A DNA stretch of 64,000 bases, from the NCBI GenBank assembly GCA_900088475.1, contig FLMG01000211.1:1-64000 (forward strand). Direction: 5' to 3'. The position numbers and the translations under genes were made by a program. This DNA comes from Hyphochytrium catenoides (taxonomy: Eukaryota > Sar > Hyphochytriomycetes > Hyphochytriales > Hyphochytriaceae). This document shows, in pieces, positions 1 through 11,175 of this stretch; within the stretch, counting starts at the first letter, position 1, and each line of letters begins with the position of its first letter. The notes under the pieces were generated by a model. The model did no database searches, was not told where the DNA came from, and saw only the letters and a list, made by a program, of their open reading frames with translations.

Positions 1-1015
1 TCCGCTGTCTCCTCTCTATTAAGAGCCCGTCACGACTCTTATATCACACTCCCAAACTAGAGGAGGAAGTAGACGATCTGCTGCTGATGGTGGGCATGGC
101 AAGCGGCCAGGTACTTGTGGCGCTTACCGTCCTCAACCGCAGTCATCTGATATCAAGACCGTTCCGCTGCATAACGAAGGGTATTTTTTGGCAGCGGATG
201 GGTGACAGAGATCAAAGGCTGTGACTGGGAACCGATTAGTATATCCAGGGACCGCCAGGTCACCAGGGCGGAAGAAGGGAGAGCGAGAGAGCAAGTGGAG
301 CGGCACACAAGAGCAGCGGTATCCGGGGTCCGACACTGCAGCAGAACACAATAGGGTGAGACCATGGTTATGACGGCGGGAGGCGCGCCGCCGCCACCCG
401 TGCGACGGATTATCGCATGTTCGCCGTAGACATCCATTTCGGCTCTTCAGCAACTCTCGTATAGAACTACAGCAGGGGCCACTGGAAAAGGGAGACCAAG
501 GAAGCGCCGAAGCATAGCTCGAGATAAAAAGACTGAGCCTTAGAATACAGCAGCCCGGCCCCCTACAGGGACGGAGAAGAGGCAAGGAAAGCTTTATCAG
601 GCGTGCCGGGGAGAGAAAAGAACGAAGATGAGTCCGAGCAGTAGTTCTACTCGTAGGAGAGGGACGAGAAGAAGAAACTTATCCTGGAGATCAACGAAGT
701 GTTTCATGGAGGGCGTTTCGGCCTATTGTGAGGGATCAGATCAAGGGGAAAAAAGAAGCGTCAGTCGGCGGAAAGATCTCTACTATTCTGCTATTCTGCA
801 GTTTATCTCTTCTCGCGCTTTCTGGAGCTTCAGATTGGCTTTCAGCAGACATTGGCGCTAGAGATTAGTTAGAGGCATGCCTTTTATATATCGTCCCTGA
901 CTGTAACTCAGAGATTGAGAAGATTCGCTGCTACCTATAGCTCATCAGGGAAGATCGAGAGCTTGGATCGTAGTCTGGGTGTCGGCTTGGCTTCTTGTCC
1001 ATTCAGTAGAGCAAC
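1..1015. other. No supported gene
   Basis: I see no conserved protein here. Two overlapping minus-strand open frames (133-585 and 153-437) are low-complexity and resemble no family I know, and all three frames close near the left edge. A plus-strand frame at 628-861 is rich in Arg and Ser and also unconvincing. The right end (about 990-1015) is a pyrimidine-containing stretch ending in a possible acceptor just before the sorting nexin start, so part of this may be 5' UTR or an upstream exon of that gene. Confidence 0.4.
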
Positions 1016-3192
1016 ATGGTCCACGTTACCGTGAATAACCCTGTAGTACATGCTGAGGGGTATCTCCCACAGCTCTCTTTGGAAAGTCTCCATAAACTCG
1101 GAACATGAGACAGAAAAGGTGATCTCCCGTTCTTATGCTGACGTTCAGTGGCTCCATCACCAGGTAGGGAACTTTGAAGATTGATTGTAGGTTATCCGCC
1201 GAAACTCACGTCGCTACGTAGCTTTGCACCTGTTTCCGGGTTACTTAGTGCCTGTGCTTCCAGAGAAGAGCTATGAGCTGGGTGAGGTAGAATATCCGTA
1301 GGATGTTAAGGTTTCCTCGGCTGCGGAGGATGGACCTGGCCTCACTCTCTAAGTTACCTGAGGCCAGGCACACACCCCCTTACGGGGCAGGGCATGTACT
1401 TGCGCTCAGGGCAGTCAGTTAGCAGGCCCCTGCTGCCTGCTGGTGCCTCAAAGCATTTCTTTGCACCACCCTCCCTCCCCTTGCATGTAGATTAGGTGTA
1501 GAATTTGTCGTAGAATAGAGGCACTTTGAGGATAAACTAGCTAGATAACAGGCTTCTAAGGGCCAGAGCCTACTACTTCTGTCACACTGCGAAGGCGAAA
1601 GGCCTCGGCACCTTCAATATATATCAGAGCCTCGTGCAACTTCCAAGTATTGCTGTTGATCCCAAACTATAGAGGTCAGTCTCTCCTAGAAGAAGCCGAA
1701 GGAAATTGACTATGGATGGCTTGGAAGCCCTGAGTTCTTTGCCGACCGGAGGGAGGGATTGGAGTCGTTTCTGCAACACATTCTGAACCATCCTGCCCTT
1801 GGCAGATCAGAAGCAGTAAAGGACTTTCTTCAGCTTAGCTCAGCAGGTCTACTCAGGTACTGACCGCCAATAATACAGTCTTGCCAATTATACAGTCTGA
1901 GGAGCCTATCGTGGCTAAGCTTTTCTCATTATTATAGTAAGGCCAATGCGTACAACGAGTCACTCGGTGGCATGGTCACGCAAATGGGCTCCTGGTTGGG
2001 GAAGGCGGTCGAGTCAATCAGCGAAAAGGTAGAGTTGCGAAGACGCTTTTTGTCAATCCGCATTATCTTTTGACCTCTATTTCTCAGTATCCGGCTCCAG
2101 ATATATCTTTCGGGACTGACAAAGTGGTGGATGAGGCCAAAGATTACCTTCGAACCCTGCACAAGCAAACGAGCACTTTAGCCGACCACGTACTCGGCGC
2201 AATAAAACATAGAGAAGCAGCGACAGAAAGTTTGGACAATGCAGTGCAGGATCTCTACGCAATGTCAGAGACTGAGTCCATGTATGATGAGGTATGCTTT
2301 CAGAACCGTGTAGCTGGGTCCTGGAATAGGCTTCTGACACGACTATCTTGATGGTAGGACGTAAGCGGTCATTACTTTGTATCTATGGCACCTGTCTTCA
2401 TCTTCCGAAGACAGCCAGAAGATCATGGCCTTGGCGACCTGTACAAGGAGGTGAGGATGGGAAATGAGGCTCGTGTATCTCTTGTCCCTGGTACCTACGA
2501 CTACGGCTTAGCATGCTCTGTTCCTCTCCCACCAGTCGTGCTCCTCTTAGGGTTCTCCTAACCAGTCTGTTCCTCTCCCACCAGTCGTGCCCTTGGGTGC
2601 GCTGGTTCTCTCTCTTGTCAAGCATTTCTCTTCTACGTTTGCCGTTTATTGGGTTGCATTTCCATGTTTCCACTTTGTGGGCGATATCCATGGTACCTCT
2701 TCTAGAGGTCATCTCTAAAAGAGAGTGATAACCTGTTGCCAGCTCAAGGACCTTCTGAGGATGATAAAGGCCGCTGAAGAATGCCTCCACAGAAGAGATG
2801 AAAAGAGGTGCAGTATTTTCTCCTGTGTATTTGGCTTGTTGCTCAACAGAATTCACCACCGCATCAGGGCAATCTACCTGCAAGCTGAGGAGGAATTGGC
2901 ACGGCTGCAAGCCACAGGAGGACTACTGACCGCCGCCAAGGCTCGCTTGGTTCGCACGAAGGACGATTTTGAGGACGGTATGATAATAAATGTAGTCTCA
3001 GGCTGAGTTTGTAAAGAGAGAGAGAGAGACCAGCGGTAGGAGCTGCATGCTGCGAGAAGGATTGGCGACCAAAGCAGGACCATCACTCCTGTCGACTCGT
3101 CGTAGGTGGACGCCAGAGTGCTTGAGGAGTATGCAGCATGGAAAGCTGGCAAATGCGAGATGGTCAAGCGCTGTGTGACGAAGTTTGTGTAG
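1016..3192 (+). CDS. PX-BAR sorting nexin (SNX4/SNX7-like), possibly frame-disrupted
   Basis: Sorting nexins of this class bind phosphatidylinositol 3-phosphate through a PX domain and bend endosomal membranes through a BAR coiled coil. The PX domain is readable in pieces: VHVTVNNPVVHAEG, then WKVSINSEHETEKVISRSYA with DVQWLHH, then FPGYLVPVLPEKS, then EFFADRREGLESFLQHILNH (1710-1856). BAR-type helices follow in exons at about 1944-2028, 2088-2292, 2745-2980 (with a likely 42-base intron inside) and 3103-3192; AEEELARLQATGGLLTAAKA is typical. The chosen start is the ATG at 1016, preceded by an in-frame stop. Oddities: the PX pieces before and after 1065-1163 share one phase while the middle piece is shifted by one base, and an in-frame TAG at 3190 ends the last helix early. 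Splice sites downstream are in phase. It may be a recent pseudogene or have unusual splicing. Family assignment is firm; the exact model is not. Confidence 0.62.
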
Positions 3193-4171
3193 GCACAGGC
3201 GAGTTCTGCAGCACAACACTCGAGCATCGTGAGTCAAGCTCAAACTCAAGCCTCTGCAGGTATAAGAAGAACTCCGCTTGCTTTGTCATCTCTGTCGAGA
3301 CTAAAGATAATGGAACTATCCTGCTGCAGGTCCAGAACCTGACACCAGCAGATAATGCTCCCAACAGCCAGAGATAGATGTGAGAACATGGCCTAACGAA
3401 GAGGCCAGTATTTGCCTCCTGTGAGATGAATGACGTTCCTCTGGAAGGGGAGAGAGATATCTGTCTATAGCCACTATTATATAGCTAATAGCAAAGCCTT
3501 TCTTTTGGATTGTTTGGGAGCAGCAAAGCGGTCCGATCCTTGGCGAGGCCAACACTAGGAATCCTCTCATACTACTGCACTCAAACGGCTCTGTCCCAAG
3601 GCCCTTAACGATGTCCGTAGAGTTTCTTTGATCATCGGAGCCTCTTTCCCTTCCATGACGTTGCCCATCGCTTACCCCTTCCCTATAACTACCTAGAGTA
3701 GCGTGAGCCCATTGAGGGTGCCATAAGCGTCTAAAGATGGCTCATAGGCACTATCTCAGCCTCGGTATTCGCTGTATAGACCCAGAGATCTGGCGCTGCA
3801 GCAGAGCTGATGAAGCTTCTTCTCTACCGTCAACGCGTCCTTGGTCCGTTTACCGCCCGCGCGGGTGTCCCTTGTAGACATACGAGCAAGAGAATAGTTG
3901 CAGGAAGGGCTTGTTGGCGTCCCCTTTGTAGAGAGTTGAGGAGAGAGGATGCGCTGGGTGACAGTTGGAAGTGATGAAAAGTCAGCGCCTCATCAGAGCT
4001 TTCAGACTCAGAATTGTGTCTGGACGGCTGGGCCTGGCCCAGAGACGGAGCTCTTGGCCATCATTTTGAGAGGCTCTCACTGTCCTCCTGCTAAAGAGAA
4101 AGAGCTCTCGTCTACGGCGGCAGCTGGCTAGAAGCTAGAAGCGCTGATAGCCTTTGTGACGACCGGACGCG
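3193..4171. other. Intergenic, no gene seen
   Basis: The frame of the sorting nexin continues past its TAG as a Ser/Gln/Ala-rich stretch to about 3258, ending at a donor-like GCAG|gtataag, so a longer C-terminus is possible. The remainder holds no conserved reading frame. An open frame at 3949-4131 is short and without similarity. The last few hundred bases probably contain the promoter and 5' UTR of the phosphatase gene. Confidence 0.4.
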
Positions 4172-7038
4172 ATGGACAATCGTTGCGCCTCTCGAACACC
4201 AATGACTCTTCGCCTTTCGGTCTGTCTCCTCCTCTGGCTGAGCTACTCTGGGGTGGCCGCTTCTGCTCTTAGCGAGCTGCCGAAGGGAGAAGCTGCACCT
4301 AACTGGATCTTTAAATATCTATCCACAAAGTCTCCCTATCCGTTGGAAGGTGATGACCTTTCCCCATTGAAGTCTCTCGCGTCTGCCGCTCCCCCTACTT
4401 GCTCTCCCATCCACACCTCCTGGGTGTTCCGCCATGGCTCAAGGTATGCTCCCCGCCTGCAACCCCAGCCAAAAAAAGAAAAGTGAGAGAGTAAACAACA
4501 TGCAGAAGAAGAAGAGTTTTGGCTATCATGAGAACAAGAAGCGAGAGAGAGAGACAGGCAGACCGAGAGAGAGGGGAAGAGAGAGAGAGCAGGACAATTG
4601 ATACGAGAAGATGAGAAGCAATGACATCGACGGACACAGAGCTTGACGGGGATAGAGACAGAGAGCAGCAGAGAGAGCGAGCAATATTCTAGATAGCATA
4701 ACATAAGCTGTTAGGTCGCAAAAACTCAGGAACCCGAGAACCAGAGACTCAGCTGCTTATCGTTCACAGGGGTCCGGGAAGCAACGACATCAGAAAGATT
4801 CAGAAGTTTGTCTCCGCCATCCGCGCCATTGAGGCCACTCATAGCACCTCTCTTGGCCCCTCGTGGCTAAGGTCCTGGGTCTCTCCCTATCGTCCAGAGG
4901 AGGACAAGATGCTTTCTCCTCGAGGACTAAGAGAGATGGTGGGGCTTGCCAGGAGGATGAAAAAGAGACTGCCAGGACTGTTAGGCGGGCGGTACAACCC
5001 TAGTAGGATGAAGATTAGGCACAGCGATACCTCCAGAGCGGGTATTAGCGCCTCCGCGTAGGACGCCCCTCTTTCTGTGAATGAACTCCAGCCCTTTCTT
5101 TGGCGCGTCTCTTATCTTCTTCATGCTTCTTCTGAACCTTGTTGCCTATAATATCTCTCGGCGTTGAGCCATTATGTCTATGCACTGCTGCTAGCTCCCC
5201 AACAAATATCCTAGTAGTCTTTTGCGCTTGCCTGGTCCGGCTGCAAGCTCATGATTTTGTCACGTAGTGCTTATGGTCCGCTGGAGCCTGTGTGCTCGTG
5301 ATACTAGCTCTTACGAACCGCTTCGGCCTTATATATACTACTCTTCCTCTGGGCCTGGCCTTTGGGGCATCGTTCCTCTAATCCCACTGTCCTCATCGTA
5401 GGTTCGCCTTTTCCCTGTTGAATGATGGGAATGGCAATGAATTGAGCGAGAAGTACCAGTTCCCATTCTTGCAGACGACCGCGAAGCAAGAGGTCAGTCA
5501 CGCCAACGGTCTCTATCAGCCTTGGTCTTTGACCCCTTCTGTCATTGAACTAAAATATCTACAGGTTTCTTCTATCTTTGGCCATTCTGCTTCTCCCCAG
5601 TTGAGTTTTTCACTTTGCCTTTGGTTCCGTCTAGCTCCGTATTTGCCGCCGTCGCCTTATAGTCAGGATGGGCACTGTTCCTCACTATTATCACTCCGGG
5701 AGCTTCATGTTACCGAGACCCTTGTCTTTCTCTTTGGTGGCTTAATATCTGCCTCGATAATCTGCCTTTGCCTCGTACCTATAGGACCGTCTGCTGCGCT
5801 TCTTTGACCATTGTCCACTCTATGAGCAAGAGGTTCGTCGAAGTGCGGCAGTGATGAAGGAATACGAGGAGTTCAAGAGAGGCAAGCTAATGATGGATGC
5901 AGCCGAGAGACTCGGGAAAACCTTAGGCCTCTCTGCATATAGGAACATGACTCCTGCAGACGTCATCGCAGCGTACACTGCCTGCGCGTGAGTACCTCCC
6001 CTTATAGGAGTTATTTTGTGTTCGCTTTTGCCAGTCAAATCCTTCAATGCGAACCGAGTTCCAAGCTGTAAAGCTTTGACGGTTCGCCTGTACCTATAGA
6101 TGGTGCTGGATCAACTCTAGACGCCTTTTCACTATCAATCACCCGTTATTCGTTCGTTCTCGTGGTCACATGAAAGCTCTGCCTGGCATTGTCAGTCAAC
6201 TTCTTCCATGCCAGCTTCTGCACGGCCGCTTTACTTGCTCAGACTCAACACCTTCTTCGTCCCTTCTGGTTGTAGCTTTGACGTCTCTGTGATGAACACG
6301 ACAGCTCACTGGTGCGCACTACTTTCCCCTGAGACACTGTGGACGTTAAACTATCATAAGGATCTGAAGACGTACTGGACTAAGTTCTATGGCCATCCGA
6401 TCAACTGGAAAATGGGAGTTCCCCTGTTGCAGGTCCCGTCTCTGCTGGCTGGTTCTCTGTCTTTTCTTGGTAGTCAGTCTCTGAATCATCAGTCGCTTGC
6501 TCGCTCTCGCCCTTGCGGTTCCGACAGGAGATCCTCTATTTCATCATGGATTCGCTTTTCTGCTTCTATTAGTTTGATAGCCATGTTCCGTTCCGTGTAG
6601 GAGATCTTCGAGATGATGAAGCGTCATACAAACGACGAAGATGATGACGAAGAATACCATAGCGCTTTCTACTTTGGCCACGCAGAGACGCTGCTTCCTC
6701 TTCTTGGTCTTCTGCGTCTCCCGCTTCACGATCCCATGACTGCTAACATCACACTGCAGGAATTGGAGAGCAGAGCTTACCATTCAAGTCAGGTGGTACC
6801 GTTTAGTTCCAACGTAGGATTTGTGCTCTACAAGTGTGAGATGACCACGGAAGAGAGGAGGGAGGAGTACAAGGTTCAAGTATTTCTAAACGAGAGAGAA
6901 ATGATGGTCCCAGGCTGTGAGGATATCTTCTGCCCCTTCGAAAGCTTCTCGGATCTTCTGCAAGAGAACTTGTCGATAGATTTTGAAAGTGTTTGTGGGT
7001 CTGAACAACCGCAGGGAGTCTGCGAAGTAACATTGTGA
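4172..7038 (+). CDS. MINPP1: Multiple inositol polyphosphate phosphatase (histidine acid phosphatase)
   Basis: This enzyme removes phosphates from InsP6, other inositol polyphosphates and, in animals, 2,3-bisphosphoglycerate, in the ER lumen or outside the cell. Exons, all in consistent phase: 4172-4443, 4770-5057, 5402-5492, 5785-5987, 6276-6432, 6601-7038, giving about 482 residues, normal for the family. A signal peptide with hydrophobic core LRLSVCLLLWLSYSGVAASA opens the protein. The catalytic RHG motif appears as FRHGSRGP and is interrupted by intron 1 inside the Arg codon. LLRFFDHC and the proton-donor motif FGHAETLLPLLGLL are typical of MINPP rather than of bacterial phytases. The late segment VVPFSSNVGFVLYKCE matches the MINPP substrate-binding end. 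There is no clear KDEL-type ending, so secretion or an endolysosomal location is as likely as ER retention. Intron 1 carries a GA-rich tract. Confidence 0.9.
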
Positions 7039-7415
7039 ACATATCTAAGAGCTTATTTATGAAACGTTTGGTGATCATCATGCTATACTTCGGGTACGAG
7101 AGAAGCTGACGCCTTGCATTGCTTTGCAGCGAATAGTAGATAAGTATGAGAGAGGACGGCCAAGTGCTAGAGGCAGTTCCTCATTCTTCATGATGGTAGC
7201 AGGAGAGAATGGAAAAACGAGAGAGAAATGTATCATGACTGGCGCACAATGGAGGGAATAGAAAGAGTCGCGATGCAGGTAAACAGAAGAAGGGAACGGT
7301 TCTCTAAGGCAAACAAGAAAGAGAGAGAGAGGCCCCCCATTTACTAAAGCAGAGCCATAGGGGCAGCGGATTGAAGAGAGAAGCGTAGAAAAGAGTTGAG
7401 GTCTGCAATTGATTG
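7039..7415. other. Convergent intergenic spacer, purine-rich
   Basis: This lies between the 3' ends of the phosphatase gene (plus) and RBMX2 (minus). It is rich in GAGA-type purine runs on the plus strand and contains no reading frame of interest. It presumably carries both 3' UTRs. Confidence 0.5.
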
Positions 7416-8965
7416 TTATCGCGCTCTAGACTGGCCGGCGATTCCTTCTATGCTTCGGAGCGCACTTCCTCCCGACCCTGTAGACGCTTTTTTCTCCTCT
7501 TCGCCCGCAGGACGCGTTCCTCGTGCAAAATTTGCCCCTTTGGAAAAAGAAAACGCGGGAGGCGCAGCAGAGGGTTCGAGTCGTCCCCTCCAAGACGCAG
7601 CAGCAGGTGCACCTGTTGGCCCACCGCTAGATGGGATAGTGGGCGCAAGTCGATGAGGCTCTTCCCTCTGCTTGACTGCAGTGGTTGCACTTGGTGAAGA
7701 GCCTCTATCTTGTCTCTCATCTCTCTGTCTTCTATGGTCATCCTCCTCTCTCTCTCGTGAGCGTTTTCTTCTTCTATTGTCATCGTAGCTTCTATCTAGT
7801 GAACGCCTCTTCCTCTCTTCATCGCTACCCCTGTCTCTTGATCGTCTGCTTTCCTTGGTCTTGTGTTTCTTTTTCTCTTTTTTCGCCTTCTTCTCCTTCT
7901 TTTCCTTCTTTTGTCTTTTTCTCTTTCGGCCTTCAACATCCGACCTATCAGAGGCTTCCCCGCCCGTAGAAGAGAGAAGGAAGAGAAAGACGTAGTGAGT
8001 AGCTGCGCCAAGAGACCTCTTTTGTCAGCAAACAACTAAAAGAGAGAAGAGAGAGGTTGCAGGTTTATCAGCGTTCCGTCCGCGCTTTTGTACGCCCAAC
8101 TGCCGTTCTGTGTCCCTCCGTAGCTCTTTCTCTTACCTGCTTGTTCCTCATCTTCTTCCTCTTCCTCTTCTGGCCGGCTGAACAGGTCGACCCCCTTCTT
8201 GATAGTAAAGTCCGAGGCCAGCTCTTTCCCTTCATAAGCGTGACCCGGTAGTCCTCGCGTCCGCACCTCACCGTACTGGCCAAGACACAGACAAATGAGC
8301 CGGTCATAAGAAGCGAAAGCCAAATAGTGCGAGGGAGCGCAGGTTGTTGTCAGATAATCAAGGAGTAGATGACAGCGCAAGAGAGAACATTAAGATAGCC
8401 ACACGGTAGACCGAGGAAGCGTTGGCTAGGATCAGAGAGAGAGAGGGAGAAGTGACAGAAAGGCGAGGAAGAGAGGCAGAAAGAGATTTCAAGAGAGATT
8501 CTATAGGAGAGATACAGAAGGACCTCTAAAGACGGCAGAGAAAAGAAGGTAAAGAAGGTTGAGCTCGGTTACCTTTCCGCCATCCTTCTCCAGCTCCTCT
8601 TCTCTCTCTCTCACATCTTTAGGCAGCTTGTACTTCTCAACATGATCCACATGGACCCGTCTCCCTCCCAGCGTGCTTCCGTTGAAGTTATCCACAGCGA
8701 GGACGGTTGAGCGGAAGTCCTCAAACTTCAAAAAGGCAAAACCTCGAGACTTGCCTGTGTCTTTCTCTCTCACAAGGTTGATATCTTCTATCTCTCCGCA
8801 TTGTGAGAAGACGCAGAGTACGTCTCCCTCGGTATATTCATAGGGTAGTCCTCCTATAAAGATCCAGGCGCTGGCCCTGTACTTCTGATGCCAGGAAGCT
8901 TCAAACTTGATGCCCAGCTGAAGTTCTCTCTCATTGATGCGACGGATCTCCTCAATGCGATTCAT
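7416..8965 (-). CDS. RBMX2: RBMX2/Ist3-like RNA-binding protein of the spliceosome
   Basis: RBMX2 (yeast Ist3/Snu17) is an RRM protein of the RES complex and activated spliceosome, acting in pre-mRNA splicing and retention in the nucleus. Exon 1 (8573-8965) encodes the family N-terminus and a complete RRM: SWHQKYRASAWIFIGGLPYE, then TGKSRGFAFLKFED (RNP1) and LAVDNFNGSTLGGRRVHVDH. Exon 2 (8137-8275) contains LPGHAYEGKELASDF and an acidic run. Exon 3 (7416 to about 7954) is a long Lys/Arg/Glu-rich tail with RS-type dipeptides, ending in TAA. Phases 0 and 1 join cleanly; the exact acceptor of exon 3 is my best choice among several AGs. Total about 356 residues. The RRM is one of the best-conserved pieces in the window, and an intron-rich genome is a fitting context for a RES-complex gene. 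Confidence 0.9.
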
Positions 8966-9300
8966 TGCTTGACAGCAAAAGCGGTAAAGCTGGACAAGAT
9001 AAGAGAGAAGGAAAGAGAGAAAAGCACCGCAAGCAATAGATGAGCTACTTTGCCGGGAGGAGAGCTCAAGCGCAAGAATGAGATGAGCCCCACGATTGCC
9101 ACTGGGCTAGTCTGTCCTACTCAGAAGGCACATGACCAGGAGTAGACACCCCTAATTGGACCACTAGGAGACAAACGGCATGCAGAATCCGATGATTGAG
9201 CTTCAGAGGCGTTGTTCAGGGAGAGACACTTCCTAGAAATCCTTGGTAATAGAGCTTGGACAGATCCTTTGACAGAACTTCATTCCTTGTCTTGGAGCTG

Positions 9301-10699
9301 ATGACGCTGAGACAGAAGAGAAATAAGGTGAGAGAGAGAAGAGAGAGAGAGACCAGGATAGAGACAGAGAGGCAAGGAGGTAAGAGTGACATTAGAAAAC
9401 GGGTAATTGTCGCAGAGACAGAGGCAAATAGAGAGAGAAAAGAAAAGAGACAGAGAGCCTAAGAGATAGACCCTCCTGGGGGAGCTTTGGTTAGTGTTCT
9501 GGCAGTTTGTATCATTATCTGGTTCTTCTGATACCAGGCAGAGTAGCATTCAAGCTATTGGTTAGGCTAGAAGAGATGGCGAGAACGAGGCGCATGTTTT
9601 GATCTGCAATGGCTTCTTCAGTTTCCGGGCCACACTTGAGCTTGCCACAACTTGCTGAAGCTCAACCGAGAAGGCTTCAAGGAGACGATAGAGCAAGCAA
9701 GGAAGAAGCTTGAAGCAATAGAGATGCCTGACGCGTGCTGTGGAGGTGGAGGCCCTAAAGGTCCTCCGCCAATTGGGCTCTCCTTCAAGAATGAGAAGCT
9801 GAAGAAGGTGATTCGGTGCAAAGGTTTCGTTGCTCTATGCTTGTCTCTAGTCCCCTGCCCTTGGGCTTCCATTCCACTCTCTTCACCGACCTCACTCTCT
9901 TTCTGTTGAAAGTAGCCACGTTGTTTTTCAGCTTTCTTGTTGCCATGGGCACTCCTCTAGCTCCTTGATAGACGAACCAATTAACTTCTAGGAACCCGAG
10001 CTTCTAAGAAGAGCAGGCCTCTTGACAACGTGTATGCTCTCCCTCTTTTCTCAGGTGCGGAAGGCAAAGGACCTGGACGGAAATGACGTGGTGATTGAAG
10101 ATGATAGTTCATCTTCTGAGGAGGAGGAGATCGAGCATGAGGAGCACGTAGTTGACGATTACGATCCAAAGACCGACGGCAAGGAAGAGAAGAAGGGCCT
10201 CAACTGGTTGGCTGTTATGTTCTTGGTGGTACGATAGGCACTTCCTCTCGTTCTCCTTCCGGCCTCTTTGTTCTATTAGTCAACGCTTCTCTCACCGCTC
10301 TGGCACTCTCCACACTGCACAGAGGGCCTTTTCATGGCTGTTTCTCCCCTTCTCCTGCTCGAGTTCTCACTCATTTCGGCGATGCATAGACCGAATGTCT
10401 AACATATGGGAATCTTCCTTGTGTAGCTGATGGTGGGGCCAGCTATCCTTCAGGGACTTATATTCGCGTCCTCGCTTGTCTCGGAGACGGTGGTAGGGGA
10501 CGCTCTGGGCTGGTCTTACCGGGCTCGTTTAGTTTCTTTCTATACAGAGCACAACCCTACGAAATTAGGTGAAGTAGATAGACTGTTGAGGCGGTACAAG
10601 GGGCGAGAGGATGAGCTCTTCCAGCAGTTGGAAAGGAAGTACGGAGATGATGAAGGCGTTGGAAAGAAGAGAAGAACCTCTGGAAGGAGGAAGTACTGA
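9301..10699 (+). CDS. Small membrane protein with C-terminal GRE(D/E)EL...KYG motif, function unknown
   Basis: I do not recognise a function. The model uses four exons in phase: 9301-9327, 9661-9807, 10055-10225, 10427-10699, about 205 residues. Residues 10-40 form a charged helix (NREGFKETIEQARKKLEAIE). A Gly/Pro-rich loop CCGGGGPKGPPPIGLSF and an acidic stretch with DDSSSSEEEEIEHEEH follow. One or two hydrophobic segments come next (NWLAVMFLV and VGPAILQGLIFASSLV). The C-terminus contains VSFYTEHNPTKLGEVDRLL followed by RYKGREDELFQQLERKYG and a basic tail. This last block resembles a motif found repeatedly at the ends of stramenopile, alveolate and kinetoplastid proteins. The first exon is only nine codons and is the weakest part; a longer 5' exon beginning near 9254 is possible. 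Likely a single- or double-pass membrane protein with cytosolic tails. Confidence 0.6.
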
Positions 10700-11175
10700 A
10701 CGCCACTGAAATTGAGATAACCACGAGAGTTGAGTGGCTACCAAGTGAGAGGAAAATGGCGCTCAAGGACGAAAGAGGATAGTAGCTTTGACGAAGCCTT
10801 GAATGAATGTGTCTTGCTGCACTGCTGCTTTGAAGGTAGTTTATCCTCGCTGTCTGCCCTCTCTAGAGCGGAAGCAAGGTACGGAACAACACTCTCAGCA
10901 CGTCTCCTGCAATAGCTGAACGCTTGGAGAAAGAAAGGAGCAATGCGCTTGCTTAAATACTAGACAGGCCCTGTAAGATTGGTAAACCGCTACAGCGCAC
11001 CGCTTGACATCCATCAAAGAATCCACAACGGTGTCAGCAGCCAGTTGTGTCTGTGGTCTCTCTACTCACAGCCCGCTAAGAACGCGTCGATCGTAGCATG
11101 AGAGAGATAGAATGACGATAAGTGAGAAAGAAGCAGCAGCAGGAACTGCCATATCATGGAGATAGTTGTTGCTGA
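10700..11175. other. Convergent intergenic spacer
   Basis: This separates the 3' end of the small membrane-protein gene from the 3' end of the sphingomyelinase gene on the other strand. A short plus-strand frame at 10730-10915 shows no similarity. No RNA gene or repeat was recognised. Confidence 0.4.

Noticed and set aside
1164-1190. A 27-base intron (gtaggg...ttgtag) in the sorting nexin
   Set aside because: The well-supported introns elsewhere in the window are 53 bases or more, and using it would insert about ten extra residues into the PX loop.
9280-9549. Minus-strand Leu/Ser/Cys-rich frame
   Set aside because: It is a translation of a GA-rich tract within intron 1 of the small membrane-protein gene.
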